A DNA stretch of 53,588 nt. Origin: an uncultured Flavobacterium sp. (GTDB lineage: Bacteria; Bacteroidota; Bacteroidia; Flavobacteriales; Flavobacteriaceae). Below, piece by piece: positions 25,171-34,657 of this stretch (within the stretch, counting starts at the first letter, position 1; the number at the start of each line of letters is the position of its first letter). The position numbers were made by a program, and so were the translations under genes. The notes beneath the pieces were generated by a model. It ran no database searches. It saw only the letters and a program-made list of their open reading frames with translations, and was not told where the DNA came from. The stretch covers positions 1 to 53,588 of the forward strand of contig CANQRD010000004.1 of NCBI GenBank assembly GCA_947626185.1, in the 5' to 3' direction.

Positions 25171-28100
25171 TTAAATCGACAAGTTCAACGTTACTGTATA
25201 CTGTCTTGTTACTGGCATCGCAACTCCTCCTACTCTAAAGAATTCAGGGTCTTGACCATTCAACTTCTTATCAGAATATAATAAGAATGGATTGGTAACT
25301 GATAACTTAAGCCCAAAGCTTGATACGCGTATCTGCTTTTTAAACTCTTCTGGGAATTCATACCCTAAAGTAATATTTTTAATACGGATAAAGTCACCTT
25401 TAGCAATTCTTTGATCAGAGTAATTATAAGTATTATAAGCTCTTTCTAAACTTCTACCATACTTAACAATCATATCTGCTGAAGCAATTACTGGTACATT
25501 TGTCAGATTTTCATCACCTGCAATTTCCCAACGGTTATTCATTGCTTTAGTAAAAATCTGTGTATCATTATATTGGTGACTAAAGTTTGGATCTAAACGT
25601 ACAACATTACCCCAAGAAGCTACAGCCATAACGTCTAAAGACCAGTTTTTATAACTCAATGTATTGCTTAGTCCAACTGTTTTATTAGGCTCTACAGAAC
25701 CTTCTTTTTTCAAATAAGCAACAACATTTTGTGTATCTTGGAAGTTTGCACCACCTACGTTGTCTGTTTCTCCTGGAGCCATAACAAAAGTAGGTAGTCC
25801 TTCAGCGTTTAATCCTGTAAACTCATACGAGTACAAAGTATTACGTGCGTTTCCTACAACGTTCCCTCCAAGTTTAGAAATTAAATCAAAAGCACTTGGC
25901 TCATAAGATAATTTCTTAATTTTTTGATCATAAAAAGAAGCGTTTAAATTAGTTGTCCATTTAAAATCTCCTTTAGTAAAGTTTCTGGTAGTAATACTAA
26001 ACTCAACTCCTTTAGTAGTCATATCTGCGTTATTACCCCATTTATAAACTTGTCCTCCAATTCCTGAAGTTCTTACACGGTCAATTAAATCAAAAGCATC
26101 TCTTTTGTAAACATCTGCTGTAACAAAAATTCTACCATGAGCTAAGCCCATATCAACACCAATATTTGTTTCGTATTGCTTCTCCCAAGTTAATTCACCA
26201 TTTTTAAGATCTACAATTGTCATACCAACTTCTCTTGTTGCTGGGTCAAATCTAGATGTAGTAATTGAATTTCTAAAAACAGCTGAAGAGTTTGAAGCAG
26301 GTCCTGCAGTAGCAGTTAAACCATAAGAAGCTCTAAAAGCTAAATCAGAGAACACATTTTGGTTCATCATCCACTCTTCTTGAGATACATTCCATTTACC
26401 AGACACCGTCCAAGTTGGCAACCACATTGCACCACTTTCTCCTTGCTGGTTAGACGCGTCATAACGTCCTGTTAACGAAACAGTATATTTACCATCATAC
26501 GTATAATTTGCTCTTCCGAAGAAACCAGCAGTACGCTCTTTATCATATCCTCTATTGTATAAATACGTACCTTCAGAATATAATTTACGCACCAACTTAT
26601 AGTTAGGATTTGCAAGCAATCCGTTACCATACAACAACCCGTAGTTGTCATTACCATTATAATCTCGATCAATAGAACGAATCTCAGAACCAACGAATAC
26701 GTTTAATTCATGTTGATCTTCTTTACCAAAACTATTGTCATAAGTTAATGAGTTTCTCCAGTTAATAGCAGTCATCTTATTTTGATGTCTGTACCAAATA
26801 CCTCCATTTTCTAAAACAACTTCTTTTTCTGCATCAGGATTGTCTGGATCTTGGTATAAATAAATATTTTGACCTTTAACAACCGCAGTTTCATCAGCTC
26901 TATAAGCTCCCACTACGTTTGAGTTTTCTAGAATATCGTGGTTACGATCAGAAATTACATAACGCAACGAACCTGTTGAATTAAACTTCAAGTTACTTGT
27001 AAGCTTTGCTTCTAAATCTGCTTGCAATTTAATATCCTTAACATCTAAATGCAAATAGTTATTATCCAACTCATTCAAAATATTGAATGGAGCCCAGTTT
27101 TGTCTATAAAACTCGTAATGTCCATCATTGTCGTATGGGCGTAATGCTCTAGAAGTATTAAGCGAATAATTGAATGGGTTAATGTCAAATTCACGAGAAA
27201 TAGATCCTCCTACAGGGTCATCTTGACGGTCAAAACTTCCTGGAGCATCTTGTTTTCTGCTTGAAAAAACTGTTGATAATCCTAAATTAACATAATCATT
27301 AAAATAGAAAGTAGTTTTTAAGTTAGCAGTAATACGCTGTACTTGATCTGCAACAGTCCATCCTGGATCTTTCATGTATCCGATTGACGCATAATAAGTA
27401 GCATTTTCTCCACCACCACTAAAACTTAACGAGTGATTTTGCATAATAGATGGTCTGAATAGCTCTTTAAACCAATCTGTATTTGCATATTCATATTGAC
27501 GTAAGAAATTATACTTATCTAAATTAGTGTTCATTTCTCTATAACCTCCTGTACCATTGTTTAATGAAGCATCATACTCATGAATTTCTTTAAACCATAA
27601 GTTATAAACACCACCGTATCTACCTTGAGAAATAGTAGGGATTGACAACAATCCTTTTTCGTCCATCTCTCTAAGGATACCCATAGTAGCCTGAGAGTTT
27701 AAAATATCAAAATTCCCGTAAGTTGGAGTTTCACGTAATGTGTTCTCTAAATTATAACTAACAGTAATTGGTGTAGATCTTCTACCTGATTTTGTTGTAA
27801 TAACCACAACCCCATTCATAGCACGAGCTCCATAAATAGAAGTAGCAGCAGCATCTTTTAAAATTTCAATACTTAAAACATCATTAGCATTTAAACCAGC
27901 AACAGCAGAACTCAACATGGTTGATGCGTTACCAGAAGCTAAATCTTCGAAAGAAACGTTAATAATTTCTTCTTGTACAACTCCATCAATCACCCATAAT
28001 GGTTTAGTATCTCCAAAAATTGAAGAAGAACCACGCACAGTGATTTTAGGCGCAGCACCAAAAGTACCTGATACGTTTTGTACAGTTACCCCAGCAGCTT

Positions 28101-28545
28101 TACCTTCGATCATTCTACTAACGTCAGGCATACCATCTACTTTCAATTCTTTTTCAGAAATTCTACTAACTGCTCCTGTAAATGTTCTTTTACTTACAGA
28201 CTCATATCCAGTAGTAACGATGTCGATACCTGTCAAAACGTTTGAATCCTCTACCAAACGAGCATCAACAACAGTAGCTTTTCCAACTTTTTTCTCCACA
28301 GTAACCATTCCAATAAAGTTAAACTCCAATATAGTATTGTCGTCTTTTACATTTATTGAATACTTACCATCAAAGTCGGTCATTACACCTTCTTGGGTAC
28401 CTTTAATTATTACACTAGCTGAAGGCAGGGGTAACCCGTCCCCGTCAATAACTAGTCCTGTAACCTTTCTACTTTGCGCAAACCCTTCAGTTACCATTAG
28501 CAGGGCTGCTATAACAAAGAAGAAATGAAGTACAACTTTCCTCAT
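25171..28545 (-). CDS. SusC/RagA family TonB-linked outer-membrane transporter
   Basis: From the ATG at 28545 the product has 1124 residues: a signal peptide ending VTEGFAQ, a carboxypeptidase-regulatory-like domain (about residues 27-105, VTGLVIDGDGLPLPSASVII), the plug with MIEGKAAGVTVQN, VRGSSSIFGDTKPLWVIDGV and IYGARAMNGVVVITTKSG, and a large barrel ending TRQYTVTLNLSI. The family imports glycans, peptides or other large nutrients with SusD. No sigma/anti-sigma pair, sulfatase or glycoside hydrolase is adjacent; the co-transcribed metallohydrolase suggests a non-glycan substrate. A longer frame to 28578 adds an unlikely leader. Confidence 0.95.
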   Translation of the reverse strand: MRKVVLHFFFVIAALLMVTEGFAQSRKVTGLVIDGDGLPLPSASVIIKGTQEGVMTDFDGKYSINVKDDNTILEFNFIGMVTVEKKVGKATVVDARLVEDSNVLTGIDIVTTGYESVSKRTFTGAVSRISEKELKVDGMPDVSRMIEGKAAGVTVQNVSGTFGAAPKITVRGSSSIFGDTKPLWVIDGVVQEEIINVSFEDLASGNASTMLSSAVAGLNANDVLSIEILKDAAATSIYGARAMNGVVVITTKSGRRSTPITVSYNLENTLRETPTYGNFDILNSQATMGILREMDEKGLLSIPTISQGRYGGVYNLWFKEIHEYDASLNNGTGGYREMNTNLDKYNFLRQYEYANTDWFKELFRPSIMQNHSLSFSGGGENATYYASIGYMKDPGWTVADQVQRITANLKTTFYFNDYVNLGLSTVFSSRKQDAPGSFDRQDDPVGGSISREFDINPFNYSLNTSRALRPYDNDGHYEFYRQNWAPFNILNELDNNYLHLDVKDIKLQADLEAKLTSNLKFNSTGSLRYVISDRNHDILENSNVVGAYRADETAVVKGQNIYLYQDPDNPDAEKEVVLENGGIWYRHQNKMTAINWRNSLTYDNSFGKEDQHELNVFVGSEIRSIDRDYNGNDNYGLLYGNGLLANPNYKLVRKLYSEGTYLYNRGYDKERTAGFFGRANYTYDGKYTVSLTGRYDASNQQGESGAMWLPTWTVSGKWNVSQEEWMMNQNVFSDLAFRASYGLTATAGPASNSSAVFRNSITTSRFDPATREVGMTIVDLKNGELTWEKQYETNIGVDMGLAHGRIFVTADVYKRDAFDLIDRVRTSGIGGQVYKWGNNADMTTKGVEFSITTRNFTKGDFKWTTNLNASFYDQKIKKLSYEPSAFDLISKLGGNVVGNARNTLYSYEFTGLNAEGLPTFVMAPGETDNVGGANFQDTQNVVAYLKKEGSVEPNKTVGLSNTLSYKNWSLDVMAVASWGNVVRLDPNFSHQYNDTQIFTKAMNNRWEIAGDENLTNVPVIASADMIVKYGRSLERAYNTYNYSDQRIAKGDFIRIKNITLGYEFPEEFKKQIRVSSFGLKLSVTNPFLLYSDKKLNGQDPEFFRVGGVAMPVTRQYTVTLNLSI

Positions 28546-28884
28546 GTTTTTATTAATTTTAAATTGTTTAACAAACAAATAACAAAAAAATGAGATATGC
28601 TAATTTTATGTTATTTTTCTACATATACAGCTACGTTAAATTTTTTAAACACCTACAAACCAGCTACTTAAATAAAAAGCATTGAAATACACCAAGAAAT
28701 CAAATGTTAAATAAATTACATACAAATCAATCAAAAAGTTAATAAAATAAACAATAACTACAAATAAAAAGTTAAACATAAATAACACTCAAAAAAGACA
28801 CGAATAATTATTAAAATTACTTAATTACAAACATCTTTTTAGTGAAGAGTTTTAGATTTACTTTAAAACTTTAATCGTACTATA
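28546..28884. other. AT-rich non-coding region upstream of the SusC-type operon
   Basis: No gene of either strand is visible. The region should hold the operon promoter, but I find no full TTTG-N19-TANNTTTG match on the minus strand; TATGTTTA at 28780-28773 and TAATTTTA at 28819-28812 are weak -7-like elements without partners. An operon driven by another sigma factor or by an activator is possible. Confidence 0.5.
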
Positions 28885-28925
28885 AATCAAAAATGGGATC
28901 AATAATATTGATCCCATTTTTGATT
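28885..28925 (-). terminator. Near-perfect 41-nt palindrome, terminator of mscL
   Basis: Twenty-base arms 28885-28904 and 28906-28925 are exact reverse complements around one base, with TGGGATCA/TGATCCCA cores flanked by A5/T5. It lies just downstream of mscL on the minus strand. Confidence 0.85.
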
Positions 28926-28938
28926 TCCATATCTAGAT

Positions 28939-29412
28939 TTATTTCTGTTGATTTTTTAACAAGTCTCTAATTTCTGATAATAACTCTTCTTGTGTAGGAG
29001 TTGGAGCTACTGGCTCTTCTACAACAATTTCTTCAACTACTTCTTGTTTCTTCTTAATTAGCTCTTCAGCTTGTCTTAGTTTATTAATTCCTTTAACCAT
29101 TAAAAAAACTACTAAAGCTAAAAGCACAAAGCTAATTACCTCTGTAAGAAAACTACCGTAAGCAAATATTACAGCACCTTCTACTGCTTTTGCATCTGCT
29201 AAAGTAGCAGCAGCAGGCACATCGCCTTTTAATATCAAAAACATATTGGAGAAATCTGGTGTACCAATAACCGCAGAAACTATTGGCATAATTACGTCAT
29301 TTACAGCACTAGTCACAATTTTACCAAATGCCCCTCCAATAATTACTCCAATTGCCAAATCCATTACGTTTCCTTTTACGGCAAACTCTTTAAATTCCTT
29401 TACAAATCCCAT
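28939..29412 (-). CDS. mscL: Large-conductance mechanosensitive channel MscL
   Basis: From the ATG at 29412 the product has 157 residues and begins [20 protein letters not shown], the conserved MscL start. The pore helix [22 protein letters not shown] follows, then a periplasmic loop, the second helix [18 protein letters not shown] and a cytoplasmic coiled region extended with Glu/Val/Pro. MscL is the pressure valve that opens on osmotic downshock. The frame up to 29445 has an unlikely extension. TATTTTTG at 29450-29443 could be its -7 element, with TTTG only 15 bases further upstream. Confidence 0.96.
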   Translation of the reverse strand: MGFVKEFKEFAVKGNVMDLAIGVIIGGAFGKIVTSAVNDVIMPIVSAVIGTPDFSNMFLILKGDVPAAATLADAKAVEGAVIFAYGSFLTEVISFVLLALVVFLMVKGINKLRQAEELIKKKQEVVEEIVVEEPVAPTPTQEELLSEIRDLLKNQQK

Positions 29413-29457
29413 AGTATTTTTTTTGTTTAAGTTTAACATTTTCAAAAATAATTAATT

Positions 29458-31905
29458 TTACTCTTCAAAGAAAATTCTTTTTACACGTTGCGAAATTCCT
29501 GTGAAAATTTCATAAGAAATAGTTTCAATACTATCTGCTATAATTTGCACAGATAATTCTTCTCCAAAGATTATAACCTCATCACCTTCTTGACAAATAA
29601 TATCAGAAACATCAACCATTAACATATCCATACAAATAGCACCTGTAATAGGCGCTTTTTTATTATTGATTATTACATATCCGTTTTTTGCTCCCCAAGC
29701 ACGAGGAATTCCATCTGCATAGCCAATAGGTACTGTCGCAATCTGAGTGCTTTTTATGGCTTTAAATCTTCTTCCGTAACCAACAGTTTCATTTGGTTCG
29801 ATAGTTTTTATTTGCATTATTCTCGTTTTTAAAGTAGCTACATTTTTTAAATATATTGTTTCTTCTTTACTATTACCAACACCGTAAAGTCCAATACCTA
29901 AACGAACCATATCTTTTTGATAGGCTGAGAAATTATAAATACCCGAAGTGTTTAAAATATGACAAATAGGTTCGCAATTTAATTGCTCCTTAATATAATT
30001 GCTATTTTTAGTAAATAGATTTATTTGTTCTAAAGTAAAATCTTTATACTGATCCATGTCACTGGATGATAAGTGCGAGAAAACAGATTGAACAACTACC
30101 GTATTTGTGTGTTTTAACAAACTAATCAACTCATCTAACTCATTAGTTAAAAAACCATGGCGATGCATACCAGTTTCTAGTTTAATATGAATAGGATATT
30201 GATAGCAATTTTTTTCTCTTGCTACTTTTAAGAAAGATTTTAATTCTCGAATAGAATAAATTTCTGGCTCTAAATCATAAGCAATCATCGCTGAGAATGC
30301 GCTAATTTCTGGATTCATAACAATAATATTCGATTTTACTCCAGCTCTTCTTAAAGTAATACCTTCATCGGCAAAAGCTACTCCGAGATAATCTACCTGT
30401 TCATGTTCTAATAATTTTGCTATTTCTACACTCCCATGCCCATAACCATAAGCCTTAACCATAACCATAATTTTAGTGGTAGGTAACAATTTTGATCGGT
30501 AGAAGTTTAGATTATGTCGAATAGCCGTTAAATTTACTTCTAAAACGGTTTCATGAGTTTTTTCTTCTAAAGCACTTACAATTTTATCGAATCGAAATCC
30601 TCTCGAACCTTTTATCAAAATAGTTTCGTCATTAAAATCTTCCAAAATAGCTTTTTGCAGAAACTCATCTGTAGATAAGAAATGCCATACCGAAGAATAC
30701 TTAGCTAAAAACTTTGTTATCTCTTCTCCTATACAAATCACTTTATCTATCTTATGACTAAAAAGCAACGAAGCTACTTCTTTATACAATTCTTCCTTAA
30801 TGATACCACCACTAAACACATCCGATAAAATAACTGTTTTTTTTGTGTTGCTTTTATGCTTAGCTAAAAATTCTAATGCGATTATCAAAGACTGAAAATC
30901 AGAACTATAAGCATCATCAATAATTGTACAATCATTAATACCTGCTTTTACCTCCAATCGCAATTCTATCGGAAATAGTTTATTCATTCGCTCTTTAATT
31001 GTAACAATATCGTAAGATAAATACAACATCGTGGCAATACAAGTCATACTATTCTTAATAGAAAATAAATCAGTAAATGGCAATTCTACTTCAAACTTTT
31101 CTACCTTATCATATAGTACTTCTACTCTGTTTTCTTTTATCGTTCCAAAAACCATAGCTTCGGCAGTAGAAAAACTCCAACTATAAAAATTGGTACTTTC
31201 TGATAAGTACTTTTGAACCTTAGAATTATATTCACCTATAACAACAGGCGTATTCGTAAATAATTTTAATTTTTCCTTAATCTTTTGTTCTTCACTTTCA
31301 AACCCTTCTTCATGTTCATTTGTAACAGCAGTGAGAATGCCAATTGTTGGACTAACTATTGACTGAAGTTTATCCATCTCATTGATAGTGGAAATGCCAA
31401 CTTCAAAAATCCCTATTGAATGTTGATTAGAAATTCCCAAAACAGATAAAGGCACTCCTACTTGTGAATTATAGCTTTTAGGACTTTTAATAATTTGAAA
31501 CTCTTCTTTTAATAAAAAATTCAACCATTCTTTTACTACTGTTTTTCCTCTACTACCCGTAATACCAATTATAGGGATAGCAAAACTATGTCTGTGATAA
31601 CTTGCCAATTGCTGCAACGCTTTTAATGTATTTTCTACTATAAAAAAAGTTGCCTGTTCATTTAAATCTTTGATCTTTTCTGATTGGGAAACAACAAAAT
31701 ACTTTACTCCTTTCTGAATTAACTCCTTTATATAATCATGCCCGTTATGATTAGCACCTACCAAAGCAAAAAATAATGTTGACGTATCATTTAACACCGT
31801 TCTACTATCGATAGATACGCGATTAAATTCAATTTCATTATTTGAATTCGAAAGTATTATTCTAGCATTCAGTAACGCACAAAAATTTTCGGCACTAATT
31901 CTCAT
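29458..31905 (-). CDS. murF-alr: Fused UDP-MurNAc-tripeptide:D-Ala-D-Ala ligase and alanine racemase
   Basis: From the ATG at 31905 the product has 815 residues. The N-terminal half is MurF-like: ATP loop GITGSRGKT (residues 114-122), then EVGISTINEM and the C-terminal ligase domain (KAGINDCTIIDDAYSS). The C-terminal half (from about residue 455, VLEVNLTAIRHNLNFYRS) is alanine racemase with the PLP lysine in MVMVKAYGYGHGS, substrate loop GMHRHGF, and the catalytic tyrosine in ETVGYGRR. Fusion of the enzyme making D-Ala with the ligase adding D-Ala-D-Ala is a known Bacteroidota arrangement. Acts in cytoplasmic peptidoglycan precursor synthesis. Confidence 0.95.
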   Translation of the reverse strand: MRISAENFCALLNARIILSNSNNEIEFNRVSIDSRTVLNDTSTLFFALVGANHNGHDYIKELIQKGVKYFVVSQSEKIKDLNEQATFFIVENTLKALQQLASYHRHSFAIPIIGITGSRGKTVVKEWLNFLLKEEFQIIKSPKSYNSQVGVPLSVLGISNQHSIGIFEVGISTINEMDKLQSIVSPTIGILTAVTNEHEEGFESEEQKIKEKLKLFTNTPVVIGEYNSKVQKYLSESTNFYSWSFSTAEAMVFGTIKENRVEVLYDKVEKFEVELPFTDLFSIKNSMTCIATMLYLSYDIVTIKERMNKLFPIELRLEVKAGINDCTIIDDAYSSDFQSLIIALEFLAKHKSNTKKTVILSDVFSGGIIKEELYKEVASLLFSHKIDKVICIGEEITKFLAKYSSVWHFLSTDEFLQKAILEDFNDETILIKGSRGFRFDKIVSALEEKTHETVLEVNLTAIRHNLNFYRSKLLPTTKIMVMVKAYGYGHGSVEIAKLLEHEQVDYLGVAFADEGITLRRAGVKSNIIVMNPEISAFSAMIAYDLEPEIYSIRELKSFLKVAREKNCYQYPIHIKLETGMHRHGFLTNELDELISLLKHTNTVVVQSVFSHLSSSDMDQYKDFTLEQINLFTKNSNYIKEQLNCEPICHILNTSGIYNFSAYQKDMVRLGIGLYGVGNSKEETIYLKNVATLKTRIMQIKTIEPNETVGYGRRFKAIKSTQIATVPIGYADGIPRAWGAKNGYVIINNKKAPITGAICMDMLMVDVSDIICQEGDEVIIFGEELSVQIIADSIETISYEIFTGISQRVKRIFFEE

Positions 31906-32140
31906 CTTATATTTTTTATTGAAAACATCTAAAGCTATAACTATCAATAGCTTGATTAATTACAACTACTTGGTTATAAACTTACCCTAAAGCTAGTAAA
32001 TCATTCTTTATTAATTTTCTATTGACGCTTTTTTCTTTTTATTTTAGTTATTATAAAAAAATAATATGTTGTGTATCAAAAGTTACTGTAGCATTCATTT
32101 TTAGTACAGACATTTGTAAAAGAAATTTAAACAATTATCT
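31906..32140. other. Divergent intergenic region, murF-alr / sulfur operon
   Basis: No gene. CTAAAGCTA occurs twice (31929-31937 and 31987-31995), each containing a TAGCTTTA read on the minus strand that is one base off the -7 consensus. No -33 partner is seen. Upstream of the plus-strand operon no TANNTTTG is present, so its start is probably activator-dependent. Confidence 0.4.
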
Positions 32141-32701
32141 ATGGAAATAATTTTGCAACCTTGGCCGTGGTATATCGGAGGTATATTTATTGGTATAACT
32201 CTAATATTACTACTATTAATGGGAAAAACATTTGGATTCTCCTCCAACCTTAGAGTTATGTGTGCTGCAATGGGAGCAGGTAAATCATGTGACTTCTTTT
32301 GTTTTAATTGGAAAGCTCAAACATGGAATTTACTATTTCTTGTAGGAACTATTATCGGAGGTTTTATTGCTTATCATTACTTAAGTTGGGATAATGCCGC
32401 CGTACCAATTAATGAAATAACTGTAGAGAAATTAAATCAATTAGGATTTGAAAGTGCAGGTAAAGCTTATGTACCAACAGAATTATTTGGCAACGAAGGT
32501 TTTGATTCTATTAAAACCATAATTATTTTATTAGTAGCAGGCTTCTTAGTTGGTTTCGGATCGAGATATGCTGGCGGATGTACTTCTGGTCATGCCATTT
32601 CTGGTCTAAGCAATTTTCAACTTCCTTCTTTAATAGCTGTTATCGGCTTTTTTATTGGAGGCCTTATTATGGTTCACTTGCTTTTCCCATTAATCTTTTA
32701 A
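32141..32701 (+). CDS. YeeE/YedE family membrane protein, sulfur-compound transport
   Basis: A 186-residue membrane protein of the YeeE/YedE (sulfur transport) family. It has VMCAAMGAGKSCDFFCFNW and the signature RYAGGCTSGHAISGLSNFQL near residue 145, whose cysteine is part of the translocation path in the thiosulfate transporter TsuA. It is about half the length of single-chain members, and the next gene supplies the complementary half, so the two probably work as a pair. First gene of the sulfur operon; the partner starts 11 bases downstream. Confidence 0.88.
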   Translation: MEIILQPWPWYIGGIFIGITLILLLLMGKTFGFSSNLRVMCAAMGAGKSCDFFCFNWKAQTWNLLFLVGTIIGGFIAYHYLSWDNAAVPINEITVEKLNQLGFESAGKAYVPTELFGNEGFDSIKTIIILLVAGFLVGFGSRYAGGCTSGHAISGLSNFQLPSLIAVIGFFIGGLIMVHLLFPLIF

Positions 32702-32712
32702 TTTAAAAAAAC

Positions 32713-33126
32713 ATGAAAAAATCAGCTTACTTATTTGTCGGAATTCTATTTGGAATCGGTATGTTTAAATCTGGAGCAGCATCTTGGTTTAGAATTTACG
32801 AAATGTTTCAATTTGAAAGCTTTCACATGTATGGTATAATCGGAACAGCACTTTCAATAGCTGTCATTGCAACACAATATATAAAAAGAAAAAAAGTGAA
32901 AGATTTTGCTGGTAATCCGATTGTATTTGCCAACAAAGAAAAAAGCATTGCTCGCTATTTAATTGGCGGAACTCTTTTTGGACTTGGTTGGGCATTAGGA
33001 GGTGCTTGTCCTGGGCCAATGTTTGCCTTACTTGGCGCAGGATTTTATCCTGTACTAATTGCTATAATTGGTGCTTTGCTGGGTACTTGGACATATGGAT
33101 TAGTCAAAAAATGGCTTCCTCATTAA
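32713..33126 (+). CDS. YeeE/YedE-type second half (DUF6691)
   Basis: A 137-residue membrane protein that matches the C-terminal half of YeeE/YedE transporters. It has FVGILFGIGMFKSGAAS at the start and GTLFGLGWALGGACPGPMFA near residue 84, with the second conserved cysteine. Four membrane segments are visible. Together with the preceding gene it would rebuild a full transporter of the TsuA type. Substrate could be thiosulfate, sulfide or another reduced sulfur species; which one is not visible in the sequence. Confidence 0.87.
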   Translation: MKKSAYLFVGILFGIGMFKSGAASWFRIYEMFQFESFHMYGIIGTALSIAVIATQYIKRKKVKDFAGNPIVFANKEKSIARYLIGGTLFGLGWALGGACPGPMFALLGAGFYPVLIAIIGALLGTWTYGLVKKWLPH

Positions 33127-33185
33127 TGAAATAAAACACTTTTAAATTTTTGCATTATCTTTAAACCTAAATAGTATTTAAAAAT

Positions 33186-33821
33186 ATGCCACATATAATT
33201 AAAGAGAAATATAAACATTTATTTGAGGGAAAGCTCTTAGAAGAAATGATTGAGATTTCAACGTTTAGGGAATTTAAAGAAGGAGATAAATTGATTGAAA
33301 TTGGAGAATACATTAAGAAAATTCCATTACTTATCAATGGTGCAATAAAAATAATTAGAGAAGACCAAAAGGAGGGTGAAATTACGCTTTATTACATAGA
33401 GGAGGGTGATACTTGTGCTATGACACTTACTTGTTGTATTGGCGAAACAAAAAGCGAAATTCGCTCTATTGCAGAAACCGATGGAAGTCTAATTCTTATT
33501 CCAGTAAATAAAATGGATGAATGGCTAGTCCGCTATAAAAGTTGGCGAAATTTTGTTTTAAATAGCTACAACAACAGAATGACGGAAATGCTTTCTGCTA
33601 TTGACAGCCTAGCATTTATGAACATGGAGGAGCGACTTTTAAAATTATTAGAAGAAAAAGCTAAAATTTACAACAGTTTAATGATTCAAACTACTCACCA
33701 AGAACTTGCAGATGAACTAAATACATCTAGAGTTGTTGTGTCTAGAATTCTAAAAACGTTGGAAAATAAAAACATCATAAAACTCAATCGAAAATATATT
33801 GAGCTAACACAAAATACATAA
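33186..33821 (+). CDS. Crp/Fnr-family regulator with a cysteine cluster
   Basis: A 211-residue Crp/Fnr protein with an N-terminal cyclic-nucleotide-like sensor fold and a C-terminal winged helix (HQELADELNTSRVVVSRILK, about residues 166-185). It lacks the N-terminal Fe-S cysteines of Fnr. Three cysteines, C77, C83 and C84, lie at CAMTLTCC in the sensor domain. The gene sits inside a sulfur operon between the transporter pair and TauE. A sulfide- or persulfide-sensing role through these cysteines is my inference. It starts 59 bases after the previous gene and ends 1 base before the next start. Confidence 0.88.
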   Translation: MPHIIKEKYKHLFEGKLLEEMIEISTFREFKEGDKLIEIGEYIKKIPLLINGAIKIIREDQKEGEITLYYIEEGDTCAMTLTCCIGETKSEIRSIAETDGSLILIPVNKMDEWLVRYKSWRNFVLNSYNNRMTEMLSAIDSLAFMNMEERLLKLLEEKAKIYNSLMIQTTHQELADELNTSRVVVSRILKTLENKNIIKLNRKYIELTQNT

Positions 33822-33822
33822 T

Positions 33823-34611
33823 ATGATAAACTCAGAACTTATTGCTTATTTCCTAGCATTACTTGTAGGTATATCTCTAGGATTAATAGGCAGTGGTGGT
33901 TCTATTTTAACGGTTCCAATACTTGTTTATATTCTAAAAGTAGAACCATTTTTAGCAACTGCTTACTCCCTTTTTATTGTAGGATCTACAGCAATGATAG
34001 GAAGTATAAAAAATATAATCAGCAAAGTAATTAATTATAGAATTACAATACTATTTGGGCTTCCCTCTTTACTAACTGTATTTTTTACTCGTTCATTTTT
34101 ATTACCTCTGGTACCAAACACGATAGAAATTGGCAATTTATCGGTTTCCAAAAACCTTATTTTAATGTTGTTATTTGCTATAGTAATGCTTAGTTCATCC
34201 ATCAAGATGATAAAACCAAGCAAAGCAGTAAACACAAATGGAGAATCGAATGCTATACGATTAATATTACAAGGAATTTTTATAGGAATGGTAGCCGGAA
34301 CAGTTGGCGCAGGTGGCGGATTTTTAATTATTCCAGCGTTAATATTATTTGCCAACTTACCAATGAAACAAGCAGTAGCTACATCATTGTTTATTGTTGC
34401 TATACAATCCTTAGTAGGATTTTTGGGAGACATTCAAAACCCACAAATAGATTGGAAAATGTTATTTACATTTAGTGCTATATCAATCATCGGAATTTTT
34501 ATAGGACTTTATTTAACTAAGTTTATTTCTGATAAACATCTAAAAAAAGGATTCGGATATTTTGTGCTAATTATGGCATTTTACATCCTTATCAAAGAGT
34601 TATTTTTTTAA
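33823..34611 (+). CDS. TauE/SafE family sulfite/sulfoacetate-type exporter
   Basis: The 262-residue polytopic membrane protein has two glycine-rich repeats: VGISLGLIGSGGSILTVPIL (residues 15-34) and IGMVAGTVGAGGGFLIIPAL (about 153-172), typical of TauE/SafE. The family exports or imports sulfite, sulfoacetate and other small sulfur-containing anions. In this operon, sulfite efflux would fit, since a persulfide dioxygenase makes sulfite; that link is inference. Confidence 0.88.
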   Translation: MINSELIAYFLALLVGISLGLIGSGGSILTVPILVYILKVEPFLATAYSLFIVGSTAMIGSIKNIISKVINYRITILFGLPSLLTVFFTRSFLLPLVPNTIEIGNLSVSKNLILMLLFAIVMLSSSIKMIKPSKAVNTNGESNAIRLILQGIFIGMVAGTVGAGGGFLIIPALILFANLPMKQAVATSLFIVAIQSLVGFLGDIQNPQIDWKMLFTFSAISIIGIFIGLYLTKFISDKHLKKGFGYFVLIMAFYILIKELFF

Positions 34612-34657
34612 TATAAAAACATCTTAGTATTTTTACTAACACAAAAACACAGTTATT

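Noticed and set aside
27917..28528. 203-codon open frame antisense to the SusC-type gene
   Set aside because: It is a shadow of the SusC N-terminus and plug; the product is a Ser/Thr/Pro-rich string without recognisable motifs.
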